DNA from: Gracilaria domingensis
Taxonomy: Eukaryota > Rhodophyta > Florideophyceae > Gracilariales > Gracilariaceae
Direction of reading: 5' to 3'
NCBI GenBank assembly: GCA_022539475.1
Contig: VCMS01000250.1
Location: 16,465-80,464 of the forward strand
DNA length: 64,000 nt
A program made the position numbers and the translations under genes. Of the stretch, positions 38,023-46,670 are shown piece by piece (position 1 is the stretch's first letter; each line of letters opens with the position of its first letter). The notes under the pieces are model-generated. The model saw only the letters and a list, made by a program, of their open reading frames with translations, ran no database searches and was not told where the DNA came from.

Positions 38023-38895
38023 ATGAACAGCGCCTTCGTGCCGCCGGCCGCCGGCCGCCTCCGCCTCGCGCCGCGCCGCGCCGCGCCGCGCCACGCGCGC
38101 CGCCGCGCCGCGCCGCGCCACGCGCGCCGCCGCGCCGCCGCGCGCGCCGTCATGAGCGGCCCGCCCGCATCCGCATCCGCATCCGCATCCGCATCCGCCG
38201 CCGCCGCCGCCGCCGCCGCCGCGCAGACCGCCGTGTCCGACGGCGCGGCGCGCGCGCCGCTGCCCACGGCCGACGCCGCCGCCGCCGCCGCCGCCGACGG
38301 CGCCGACGCGTCCAAGTCGGCCATCCAGGCCATGCACGACGTGGACGAGCTGCTGGCGCTGGCCGACGAGTTTGATCTGCGCGACCTGCGCGTCGTCGAC
38401 CACGGCGTGTGCGTCGAGATCACGCGCGAGGGCGGCCGCGGCTTTGAGGACGGCAAGCTGGCCAGCCTGCCGCCCGCCGCCGGCGCCGCACCCGCCGCAC
38501 CCGCCGCACCCGCGCCCGTCGTGCTGGACGGCGCGCCGCCGGCCACGCCGCTCGACGGCGGCGGCGGCGCGCCGGAATTGGAGCTGGAATTGGACGCGGC
38601 GCGCGAGCGCGAGGCGCGCGCGGGCGAGCGCAAGGATCCGGACACGGTGTACGACTCGGACTTTGTGGTGACGTCCAATCGCGTGGGCTTCTTCTTCTCG
38701 GGCGCCAAGAACAAGCCGCCGCTGGTGCACGTGGGCGACCACGCCGACTTCAACCAGCCCGTGTGCATCATTGAGCAGCTGGGGCAGCAGTACGTGTACC
38801 TGTCGGAGGCGTCCGGCACGGTGCTCAAGATTTTCGTGGAGGACGGCGATGCGGTGGAATACGGGCAGCAGATTATGGTGATCCGACCGGACTAA
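38023..38895 (+). CDS. BADC-like biotin-domain protein without the biotinylated lysine
   Basis: 290 residues from ATG 38023 (MNSAFVPP). The N-terminus is Arg/Ala-rich (transit-peptide-like), then runs of Ser-Ala and Ala caused by GCATCC and GCC repeats. The C-terminal domain of about 80 residues has the biotinyl/lipoyl fold: PPLVHVGDHADFNQPVCIIE, SEASGTVLKIFVEDGDAVEYG, QIMVIRP. Where a biotin carboxyl carrier has E-A-M-K, this protein has E-Q-L-G, so the acceptor lysine is replaced by Gly254. That matches plant BADC proteins, which lack biotin, compete with the carrier in plastid acetyl-CoA carboxylase and lower fatty-acid synthesis. A fast-evolving true carrier is unlikely given the missing lysine. 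Confidence 0.8.
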   Translation: MNSAFVPPAAGRLRLAPRRAAPRHARRRAAPRHARRRAAARAVMSGPPASASASASASAAAAAAAAAQTAVSDGAARAPLPTADAAAAAAADGADASKSAIQAMHDVDELLALADEFDLRDLRVVDHGVCVEITREGGRGFEDGKLASLPPAAGAAPAAPAAPAPVVLDGAPPATPLDGGGGAPELELELDAAREREARAGERKDPDTVYDSDFVVTSNRVGFFFSGAKNKPPLVHVGDHADFNQPVCIIEQLGQQYVYLSEASGTVLKIFVEDGDAVEYGQQIMVIRPD

Positions 38896-38978
38896 GCGCG
38901 CGCGCGCGTCTATAATAAGTGTGTGTGTGTGTGCAAGTAAATGGGGCAAGGGGTGTGTGTGTGTGTGTGTGTGTGGTT
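38896..38978. repeat. GT-rich microsatellites between convergent genes
   Basis: Two GTGTGT runs (about 38920-38932 and 38955-38973) fill the 83-bp gap between the stops of the BADC-like gene and Tic20, so the two 3'UTRs must overlap. Confidence 0.85.
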
Positions 38979-39629
38979 TTAATAGGGGCCCAGTTGTTGC
39001 TTGACCGAGTCGCTGACGGCGGGGATCTCGTCGGGCAGCTTGCCCTGCGCATTCATGACGAGCGCGTAGCCGACGGCGAGCATGACGGCGTAGAAGACGG
39101 CGGTGGTGCACAGCTCGGCGACGGTGGCGGGCACGGCGGCGCCCAGGCGCGCGCCCTGGAACAGCTGCGGCAGGATGAGCGCAATGTCCAGAATGAGCGC
39201 CTGGTACGTGTTGAAGCGCACGAAGCGCGACACGCGGCCGTTGCGCACCACAAACACAAACAGCAGCAGAAACACGCCGAACGCGAGGAACGGCACGCCG
39301 CGGTACAGGTTGTACAGCGGCAGCAGCGGCGGCAGCAGCGCGTTGGCCAGCAGCGGCACGCGCCGGAACACGTACGTGCCGAACGACAGCGCGTCCAGCA
39401 GCGGGATCACGTACGGCAGCGTCGCCAGCGCGCGCTCGGCGGGCGGCACGCCGCCGCCGCCGCCGCGCGGCGGCGGGCCCCAGCGCATGCGCGGCGCGCG
39501 CGCCGGCCGCGCGCGGCGGCGCGGCGGCGGCGCGCGCAGGCGGCTGACGCACGCGCGCAGCGGCGCGCGCGCGGCGGCGGCGGCGCGCGCGAGCGGCGGC
39601 GCGAAGGCGAGGCGCGGCGCGGGCGGCAT
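38979..39629 (-). CDS. TIC20: Tic20-family plastid protein translocon subunit
   Basis: 216 residues from ATG 39629 (MPPAPRLAFAPP). Residues 1-60 are Arg/Ala/Pro-rich, a transit peptide. The rest has four hydrophobic helices: LPYVIPLLDALSFGTYVF, LPPLLPLYNLYRGVPFLAFGV (with the following FLLLFVFVV), FVRFNTYQALILDIALILP, and VFYAVMLAVGYALVM. The FNTYQALILDI stretch matches the Tic20/Ycf60 signature (RFNxxQAxLLDI). Tic20 sits in the inner plastid envelope as part of the protein-import channel. In many red algae ycf60 is plastid-encoded, so a nuclear member with a transit peptide would be a paralogue. It shares a 231-bp upstream region with dusA. Confidence 0.85.
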   Translation of the reverse strand: MPPAPRLAFAPPLARAAAAARAPLRACVSRLRAPPPRRRARPARAPRMRWGPPPRGGGGGVPPAERALATLPYVIPLLDALSFGTYVFRRVPLLANALLPPLLPLYNLYRGVPFLAFGVFLLLFVFVVRNGRVSRFVRFNTYQALILDIALILPQLFQGARLGAAVPATVAELCTTAVFYAVMLAVGYALVMNAQGKLPDEIPAVSDSVKQQLGPY

Positions 39630-39860
39630 GGCGGCTGTTGCCGAACCTCAAGGCGGCGGCGCGCGCGAGCTCATCGCGCCGCCGCTTTGATGGGAGCTGA
39701 GCGGCGCATGGCACGATGAGGCTGCGCGCACACGTGGCGCGGCCGCGCGCCGCCGCGCGCCGCGCCGCGACAAGTGCTCGCGCGGCGCGCGTCGCGTGCA
39801 GTTGCGCCGGCGCGCGCCGCCACCCCCCGCCCCCGTGAGATAACCGCCGGCGCCGACGCG

Positions 39861-40161
39861 ATGCGCCTCGGCCCGCGACGCCGCCTGCTCGCGCTCTCGT
39901 TCGCGCCGCCCGCGCCGCGCGGCGCCGCGACGATGACGGCGGGCAGCGACGGCGCGGCGTGCGCGTGCGGCGAAGCGCGCGCCAAGGCGCGCGCGCTGTA
40001 CGCGGTGGCGCCCATGATGGAGGTGACGGACCGCCACTTCCGCACGCTGGCGCGGCTCATCTCGCGCCACGCCGCGCTGTACACCGAGATGGTGGTGGAC
40101 CGCACGCTCATCCACAACGAGCGGCTGCGCGAGCTGGCGCTGCGCGTGCCGCCCGCGCCCG

Positions 40162-40204
<43 letters not shown>

Positions 40205-41189
40205 GCTGGTGCTGCAGCTGGGCGGCTCCGAGCCGCGCGAGCTGCAGCGCGCGGCGGCGCTGGCCGCGGCGTTCCCGTACGACGAGGTGAACCTCAACTG
40301 CGGCTGCCCGTCGCCGCGCGTGGCCGGCAAGGGCTGCTTCGGCGCCGCGCTGATGCGCACGCCGCGCGTGGTGGCCGACGCGTGCGCCGCCATGCGGCGC
40401 GAGCTGCCGCCGCACGTGGACGTGACGGTCAAGTGCCGCATCGGCGTGGACGACGACGACTCGTTCGAGCAGCTGTGCCACTTTGTGCGCGTGGTGTCGG
40501 AGCGCGGCGCCGTGTCGCACTTCATCGTGCACGCGCGCAAGGCGGTGCTGCGCGGGCTGTCGCCCGCGCAGAACCGCTGCGTGCCGCCGCTCAAGCACCA
40601 CTACGTGCACGCGCTGGCGCGGCGCTTCCCGCGGCTGCGCTTCAGCGTGAACGGCGGGCTGGCGTCGGTGCACGACGCGGCCGCGCAGCTGGCGGCCGGC
40701 GTGCACGGCGCCATGGTGGGGCGCGCCGTCATGCGCCGCCCGTGGCACGCGCTGCGCGACGTGGACGCGGTGCTGTACGGCTGCGCGGCCGCGCCGACCA
40801 CGCGCCGCGCCGTGCTGGCCGCGTACGTGCGCTACGCCGCCGCGGAGCGCGCCGCCACGCGCTGCTCCAAGCGCGCGCTGCTGCGCCCGCTGCTCAACCT
40901 GTTCGCCGGCGAGCCCAACGGCCGCCGCTTCCGCCGCGCCGTCGACGCCGGGCTCGCCGCCGACCGCGCGCTGCCGCGCATTGTGCGCGACGCGTGCGCC
41001 GAGCTGTCGGACGCCGTGCTGGACGAGCCGCCGCCGTCCGCCGCCGCCGCCGCCGACCGCGCGCTGCCGCGCATTGTGCGCGACGCGTGCGCCGAGCTGT
41101 CGGACGCCGTGCTGGACGAGCCGCCGCCGTCCGCCGCCGCCGCCGCCGCCGCCGCCGCGCGCGCCGCTGTCGTGGCGCCCGCGCCGTAA
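39861..41189 (+). CDS. dusA: tRNA-dihydrouridine synthase, DusA type
   Basis: 442 residues from ATG 39861; an internal ATG at 39933 (MTAGSDG) is an alternative, and the longer start would add a possible organellar presequence. Core motifs: APMMEVTDRHFR (FMN binding), LYTEMVVDRTLIH, LVLQLGGSEP, NLNCGCPSPRV (catalytic Cys), VTVKCRIGVDD, FIVHARKAVLRGLSPAQN, FSVNGGL and GAMVGRAVM. The enzyme uses FMN and NADPH to reduce uridines in the tRNA D-loop, and DusA modifies U20/U20a. Two oddities: a poly-Gly insert (about residues 102-114, from GGC repeats) and an exact 93-bp tandem duplication (40958-41143) adding 31 residues near the C-terminus. Confidence 0.92.
40958..41143. repeat. Exact 93-bp tandem duplication in dusA
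   Basis: Copy 2 starts 93 bp after copy 1 (CCGACCGCGCGCTGCCGCGC at 40958 and again at 41051). The frame is kept; each copy encodes ADRALPRIVRDACAELSDAV followed by an LDEPPPS-Ala tail. No mismatch noticed, so it is recent or gene-converted. Confidence 0.92.
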
Positions 41190-41330
41190 AACATCGCCAC
41201 CCGCTTCAAATTTTTGAACGCCTCAACACCTCAAACGTTGCGACTCACACTCATCAAAAGCCCCAACGGCTCTCTCTCCGCGCTCTCTCCACCCCTCGCC
41301 CCTCGCCCCTCGCCCCTCCCCCCGCCCGCC

Positions 41331-43970
41331 ATGGCCGCCTCGCCGCGCCGCGCCGCAGCCGCCGTGCACCTGCACGGCTGGTTTGTCGAGCCCGTGCGCG
41401 CGCGCGCCGGCGCGCGCTGGAGCGGCAACGTGCGCGTGTGGGGCCGCCGCGCGCCGGCCGCGCGCACCTGGTGGCGCTCCTCCTCCGTCGCCGCCGCGCT
41501 CGCGCCCGCGCACCTCGTCACGCGCTTCGGCACCCACGTGCACCTGCACGGCGCGCTGTGCGCCGCCGCCGCCGCGCGCGTGCGCATGACGCCCGCGGGC
41601 GCGCGCCGCTTCCGCGCCGGCTTTGCGCCCGGCTGGCGCCGCGCGCTGCGCGACTGCTTCCCGGCCGCGCTCTCCATCCTGAGCACGGGCGCGCCGCAGC
41701 GCCGCGCGGCCGCGGCGCGCAAGCGCGTCCGCTTCGACTTCAACCTGCGCCCCGTCGATGTGCCCACCCCGCCTGCGAAGCGCGCCCGCGTCTCCTTCGC
41801 GCGCGCGCGCGCTCCACGCGCCGATCAGCCGCCAAAGCCGCCGCCCGCCCCGCCCGCATCGAAGCGAGTCTCGCGCGCGCAGCGCGCTGCGAATGCATCG
41901 CGTCGGACACCAAGCTCGTCTCCTCGCCGCGCCGAGCCGCCACCGCGGCGGCAGAGCGGCGGCAACAAGCCCGCCGCTCGAACCCGCAGCGCTGCCAGTA
42001 CGCTTGTGGCCGTCCCCATTGCAAACTCGTGCGACATCCTCACCATTCGACGAAGCAGTCGCCTGCACGCCGAGGCGCCGTGCGCCGGAACCGACAACGC
42101 TTCGCAGCCCACGCCGTCGCGGCGGCGCGCCCGCAAGGAGAAGCGAGCGAGAAGCACTTCCGTGCCGGCAACGCGCTCGCAGCCGTCGCCACTTCGCGAT
42201 GCGAAGCAGACCACCGCGCGCGCGCGACGAAGCAGCTCCGTTGCGTCGACGCGCTCGGAACCGACGTCGTCGCTCGATCGCTCACGCGCACGAGCCACTC
42301 GCGGGCGTCGCCATTCGGAGCTGAGCACGTCCACGCGAGCTGCCAGAAACGGCGTCTCCTTCTTCTCCAAGTCCAAGCAAAGGCGCGCCGAAAACGCGCA
42401 GACAAAGCTCAAGGCAAAGTCCAACGTGACGTCATCGCCGCAAATGAGGCGCCGAAGCAGACGGCTCAGCGGACAATTGCCATTGCCCGCTCCGCAAGCG
42501 CCAGCCGGAACCCCCGTCGAATCTAACTCGATCAACCTCTCGCTCCAAGCAGCTGCGCCGGCAGCGCGAAGATCGAAGCGAATTATTGATCGCTCCAAGC
42601 ATGATCCAGCACTAGCAAACGGTAAACGAGTTCGAAACGATGGCGTGCTGCGACGATCACAACGTTCTGCAAAAGTGCCAAAGGATGTGCACAAGAAAGA
42701 AAGCGGTCTGGAGAAGGAAAAAGCGTCTCATGAGCATCATCCGAAATCTCAGCCAAAGCAGCAAAAGGCGAAAAGGGGAAGGCCTCGTGGCTCAAGAAAA
42801 GGGCTGCCTTCTGAGGGTTCTGCGTCTAAGGCTCCCTGTGACCAGGGTCAAGAATCAAAGCGTGGTCAGACCCAACCGAGACGTTCCTCCCGTTTAAGGG
42901 TATCCGGGGATGACACAAAGATCTTGAAACCTGAATCGGCAAATAAGAAGAAACAAGTCGTGACAGACTCCAAGAGTGCTGCAAAGGATGGCGCCATCGC
43001 TGCGACCGGCAAACAAAAGACAAAGTTGACAAAGACAGCGAAAAGCAAAGCAAGCTCGAAGACTGAACCGAAGTCATCCAAAGCATCAGCGGTTCGGTTT
43101 GCTGAAACGAACCGTGCAGAGCTGAGACCAAGAAAGAGGGTGTCGTTTGGTCCCGAAATCAAGTCTGATGATGCCGTGTGCGTGCCAGAAGAGGGCCTCA
43201 CAGCAACCTGGTCCGCGAAACAAAGGGAAGACTTTGAAAGGCAACGAAACAGTGTTCCAGCAAACGATCCGAACTACTGGGAACGTATCGCCGCGGGAGT
43301 GGAAGGAAAGACTGCCGCTCAATGCGTAGAGCTGTGGGATTCGTCGTGGTCTTCCCCGCCCACGACGAAGCGGAAGAAGGTTGGTTTTGCTGAGGTCGAA
43401 CACGAACCTCGAATGAAGAAACCCAAAATGTCCACGCCGCAGGTGATTCAAAACGTGCAGAAAGCGTCGAAATCTAAACGTGGGAGGAACACCGCCAAAT
43501 ACAGAACTTCGGTTCGTCGCCTTGCAGATACTTTTGCTCGAGATACGGAAGATGATGCGCTCGAACCGGAAATAGTAACCCCCAAGATGTCGTGGAAAAT
43601 GACAGGCGGAAGGGTTGGCGTACCCAGTTTAGAAGACGGGACGCCTGGTACGGAAGTTCGCCAAAAGCGTCGCAATGCGGACAAGGGTGGTGAGCTAGCA
43701 ACGCCAGAGATCCTGAAACGCGGCAAGTCCTTTGGATTGAGGGAGGCGGACCTTTACGTTTCCTTGTTTAGGCGACGGCTCGGTGCTGAACCTATTGTGC
43801 CTACCTCAAAGCAAACCAAGCCTGGTGTCAAGCGCATTTTGGCAAAGAAATCTCCTCCAAATGTTGCGCCAGCCTTTGAGCCTGCACGATGTGGGGACGG
43901 TGACTCCCTTTCAGATTCGGGCAGTTTGAGAGATGGCGATTCATCGTGCGATGAGGATTTGTTTTTCTGA
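41331..43970 (+). CDS. KNL2: KNL2/M18BP1-like protein (SANTA and SANT/Myb domains)
   Basis: 879 residues from ATG 41331; the frame is open 39 codons upstream without an ATG. The N-terminus is a SANTA domain (about residues 10-100): VHLHGWFVEPV, then a Trp-rich strand set and MTPAGARRFRAGFAPGWRRAL, matching the SANTA pattern of xLxGWFV and a final FxxGFPxxW-like helix. Residues about 100-620 are basic and disordered with recurring R-R-S-x-R-L blocks. Residues about 622-675 are a SANT/Myb-like repeat: TATWSAKQREDFERQ, DPNYWERIAAGVEGKTAAQC, ELWDSSW. This SANTA plus SANT pair defines KNL2/M18BP1, which licenses centromeres for CENP-A loading. No convincing CENPC motif found. GC falls from about 75% to 50% inside the gene near 42.3 kb. 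Confidence 0.82.
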   Translation: MAASPRRAAAAVHLHGWFVEPVRARAGARWSGNVRVWGRRAPAARTWWRSSSVAAALAPAHLVTRFGTHVHLHGALCAAAAARVRMTPAGARRFRAGFAPGWRRALRDCFPAALSILSTGAPQRRAAAARKRVRFDFNLRPVDVPTPPAKRARVSFARARAPRADQPPKPPPAPPASKRVSRAQRAANASRRTPSSSPRRAEPPPRRQSGGNKPAARTRSAASTLVAVPIANSCDILTIRRSSRLHAEAPCAGTDNASQPTPSRRRARKEKRARSTSVPATRSQPSPLRDAKQTTARARRSSSVASTRSEPTSSLDRSRARATRGRRHSELSTSTRAARNGVSFFSKSKQRRAENAQTKLKAKSNVTSSPQMRRRSRRLSGQLPLPAPQAPAGTPVESNSINLSLQAAAPAARRSKRIIDRSKHDPALANGKRVRNDGVLRRSQRSAKVPKDVHKKESGLEKEKASHEHHPKSQPKQQKAKRGRPRGSRKGLPSEGSASKAPCDQGQESKRGQTQPRRSSRLRVSGDDTKILKPESANKKKQVVTDSKSAAKDGAIAATGKQKTKLTKTAKSKASSKTEPKSSKASAVRFAETNRAELRPRKRVSFGPEIKSDDAVCVPEEGLTATWSAKQREDFERQRNSVPANDPNYWERIAAGVEGKTAAQCVELWDSSWSSPPTTKRKKVGFAEVEHEPRMKKPKMSTPQVIQNVQKASKSKRGRNTAKYRTSVRRLADTFARDTEDDALEPEIVTPKMSWKMTGGRVGVPSLEDGTPGTEVRQKRRNADKGGELATPEILKRGKSFGLREADLYVSLFRRRLGAEPIVPTSKQTKPGVKRILAKKSPPNVAPAFEPARCGDGDSLSDSGSLRDGDSSCDEDLFF

Positions 43971-44288
43971 GATACCAGTTTGGGATAGAGGCAGGTGAAT
44001 TCCCCACTACCTTTGATATTTCTCTTTTGTAATTGACGAGCTTCTCTTCCAGATCGTATACGAGATACGGTTGCGTTGGTGTTTTTTTTTTTGGCAAACA
44101 ATGTTTGCTGGATGCGAACGCTACCAAGGGTACGAAGAGTGTTAGAGGGAGAGAGGATCTAAGCCTTTCCCAGCGTCAAGTTTCTAATTCTGTGATAAGG
44201 GGTAACAAGGTTCTCGGATGTTTGCCAAGGCGTTTGCCCCCTACTCGAAACTACTCGGAAAAGAACACGCTGTGGTGAGTGAAGAAGT
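43971..44288. other. Convergent 3' flank, KNL2-like / presenilin
   Basis: 318 bp between two stop codons. Only a poly-T run near 44083 stands out. Presumably both 3'UTRs and polyadenylation sites. Confidence 0.5.
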
Positions 44289-45623
44289 TTAGTGGAACAA
44301 TAACTCATCAAAAAGATTAGCGGTAAAGGGTTGAAGAGTGTATCGCGTTAGCAAATAAGACAACAGACCAGCAGTAATGCTAATAGGCAAAGCAGGTAAG
44401 GCTTTCCTGCAGACAGTAACAAGAAACAGCGTAGCACACAAACCAGCAAGAATGGCAATAAAGCTTGTGACAGCAGTCATAACACCAGTCTTACTCGCTT
44501 CCGCCACCAGAATTGAATAGAATACAAAATCGCCCAAACCGAGCTTGAGGTGAGTGCCGAGCGTTCCAACAGGAACTTCTTCTTTTGGCTCTTCGACGGT
44601 GGTCACGTTTGGTAATGTTGATGGCGGCGCAGCGGACGCGGGTGGTGTGGGTGGAGTTGCTGTACTTGGTCTGTTGGTGGGCTTTCGAAGGATCTTTCTT
44701 CTAATGTAGGCCGGTTTCGAAACCTGTGGGCTTTCTGAAACATCTGATGGAGAAAGCACATCAATCTGCTGAGCTTGTTCTGCGGGAGGAGCAGGTTGTG
44801 CACCGCCTTCAACGCGGCGTGGTGGCTCGGGTTCTCTTGATGGTTTTGGTGGAGACGACTGTGACTTTGGCACTTCTCTACCAGCATCTCTTGGATTCGT
44901 GTCATACACAAGAGCTGGCAAATCATCTCCGCGTTCGCGAGCAATTGCTACTAGTTTCTTGAGAGGTCCTCCAGGTCCCAGCACTGCGTACAAATCCCAG
45001 AGCACTAGACCCGCTAGAACGGTCCAAATCGTCCACGACGGCAGCGGTCGGAATACAAAAGCCATCAAGGCCGACATGATGACCAAGTACGCTTGGTTGA
45101 TGACGCGCGGCACGGAGCTGAAAACGGCGAAAAGTCCGGTTATGGTGAAGTTCCAGACGGCGATGACCAAGCTTATCCAGTCTAGATTAATGCAGAACGA
45201 ACGGCAAAAATCGAAAACGTAGAGACCTCCTATGTAGCCGAAGATGACAAAAACAGCTGTTATGAGCCAACCATTGATAATTTTGGTACGGTTAGTCTTG
45301 TAGAGCCACACGATAAGAAAGGTAAAGATGACCATGAGACCAAAGAAGACCGCCATAAAGGCAATGGCGATGATATTGTCGTTTCCAGAGGACTCTTCGA
45401 CGCGGGACTCTGGCCTATCATAGATTTCGTCGTTGTAGCGTCGTTCGGGCGTGTAGTTGCATCTTTGCGGATCTCCATGACCATTTACAAACCACACGGC
45501 CAGAATCATGCATATCATGACCGGGGTGAGTACCCTGGAGATGGCGTTCGTAAGCGCGTCATGCTGATGGATGGTCTGCGGACGCTGTGCTTGTGGCGAA
45601 CGCCGAAAAGGATTGCGGGGCAT
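44289..45623 (-). CDS. Presenilin, gamma-secretase catalytic subunit
   Basis: 444 residues from ATG 45623. The N-terminal half has six hydrophobic helices. Catalytic Asp210 is in LVLWDLYAVL (family motif YD; here WD). A loop of about 120 residues follows, rich in Pro/Ser (cleavage loop), then GLGDF with catalytic Asp365, and LPALPISI, the PAL motif near residue 405-412. These are the defining elements of GxGD presenilins, which work with nicastrin, APH-1 and PEN-2 to cut membrane proteins inside the bilayer. Replacement of Tyr by Trp next to the first Asp is unusual. The 3' half is duplicated in inverted orientation at 51026-51651. The gene appears intact and intronless. Confidence 0.93.
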   Translation of the reverse strand: MPRNPFRRSPQAQRPQTIHQHDALTNAISRVLTPVMICMILAVWFVNGHGDPQRCNYTPERRYNDEIYDRPESRVEESSGNDNIIAIAFMAVFFGLMVIFTFLIVWLYKTNRTKIINGWLITAVFVIFGYIGGLYVFDFCRSFCINLDWISLVIAVWNFTITGLFAVFSSVPRVINQAYLVIMSALMAFVFRPLPSWTIWTVLAGLVLWDLYAVLGPGGPLKKLVAIARERGDDLPALVYDTNPRDAGREVPKSQSSPPKPSREPEPPRRVEGGAQPAPPAEQAQQIDVLSPSDVSESPQVSKPAYIRRKILRKPTNRPSTATPPTPPASAAPPSTLPNVTTVEEPKEEVPVGTLGTHLKLGLGDFVFYSILVAEASKTGVMTAVTSFIAILAGLCATLFLVTVCRKALPALPISITAGLLSYLLTRYTLQPFTANLFDELLFH

Positions 45624-46394
45624 TCTTCACCGCGCGGAGAGGGTTAAACGTGGCCGTTTGTCATGTATGGAAGAAGGACGAGGTGACGGGGGGGGGGGGG
45701 ACGGAGACGAACGCGCGCAAACGCGAAGGCAATGCGCTGTCGGTCGCACGCGCTCTGGCGCAAGGCGAGTGGCGGAGTTGGTAGCACGGCGGAGTTGTCT
45801 GTGGGGGGGGGGGGGGGGGTGAGCCGCTGTGTCGGTTGGATGTAGTGATGTGGGCGGATGGCAACCGCAAGCTACCAAGGCGGCTGTGGAGTCCACAGTG
45901 CGGACCCCGGTACCGTCGTACTGTACGAAGGTAGAAATATGACACAAGAGCTGCGCTCCTGCTGCCGAGGCGCACAGCTGTTTGACGTGTATCTGGTATC
46001 TGGGCACCAACTGGCGCATGGATGCCAGTACCACCAGCTTACGACCAGCTTACACCGTGCGCTGACAGCAGAGCGCACGATTTGAAGCGGCGCCAAGATC
46101 AATTTTGAATTTTGAAATTGCCGCCGCTTCGACGCCCTCTCCCTGTCCACGTCGTCGTTCGCCCGTTCGCTCGATGCAACAACTGGAAGCAATTCTCGGG
46201 TTTCGACCCGGTGGTCGCCTCCGTCAATGTGATTCGAGCCGGGCAGCCTCCACGGCCGTACTACACGTCAGAATTTCGAAACACGGCGCCTCTGTGGAGA
46301 ACGGAAGACGTGGACGCAGGCGATCACGTAGTGCACTACTTGGTTGCCTCGGCGTATGTCTTGAGTTCTTAGTACCGTTGCTGTGGTAGATGCA
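45624..46394. other. Upstream region of presenilin, with poly-G runs
   Basis: About 770 bp without a credible gene. Runs of G at 45690-45701 and 45801-45820 and GC-rich flanks lie upstream of the presenilin ATG (45623). Several 60-100-codon ORFs on both strands are overlapping and unconserved-looking. Confidence 0.45.
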
Positions 46395-46564
46395 GCGCCA
46401 GGCGGAGCGTCCATGTCTCCTATGATCGTGCATGCTACTTGAGGCCCTGGCCGAACGCCCATGCCTGCTAGGTCACAGACGCTACGCCAAGCGGAGCGTC
46501 CATGGAATCCATATCTGCAACGGTCAAACCGCAGGGGGATGCTGCGCCAGGCGGAAGCGTCCAT
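46395..46564. repeat. Dispersed 21-bp motif, three copies, upstream of the MYND gene
   Basis: GCGCCAGGCGGAGCGTCCATG at 46395, ACGCCAAGCGGAGCGTCCATG at 46483 and GCGCCAGGCGGAAGCGTCCATG at 46543. Spacing is irregular (88 and 60 bp). All lie within 280 bp upstream of the MYND start codon. Could be an upstream control element, a decayed minisatellite, or small upstream reading frames, since each copy ends in ATG. Confidence 0.75.
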
Positions 46565-46670
46565 GTCGCCTACACGTGGCGCGGCGCACTTCACTCTGGC
46601 AGCCGTTTTCACTCGCCTTGCCGTAGAGACTAGCTAGCTACCCTTGGTAACTAGAAGCGCGATCGTCGCG

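Noticed and set aside
37885-39714. 609-codon minus-strand ORF across BADC-like and Tic20 genes
   Set aside because: Antisense or off-frame shadow in extreme GC sequence; repetitive Arg/Ala/His composition and no motif, while the two real genes explain the locus.
39648-40748. 366-codon minus-strand ORF antisense to dusA
   Set aside because: Composition-driven shadow; dusA motifs are unambiguous on the other strand.
39959-42526. 855-codon plus-strand ORF spanning dusA and KNL2
   Set aside because: Off-frame shadow of two well-supported genes; Arg/Ala-rich without domains.
45760-45800. GTGGCGGAGTTGGTAGCAC, resembling a tRNA D-arm
   Set aside because: Followed by poly-G and no cloverleaf partner sequences.
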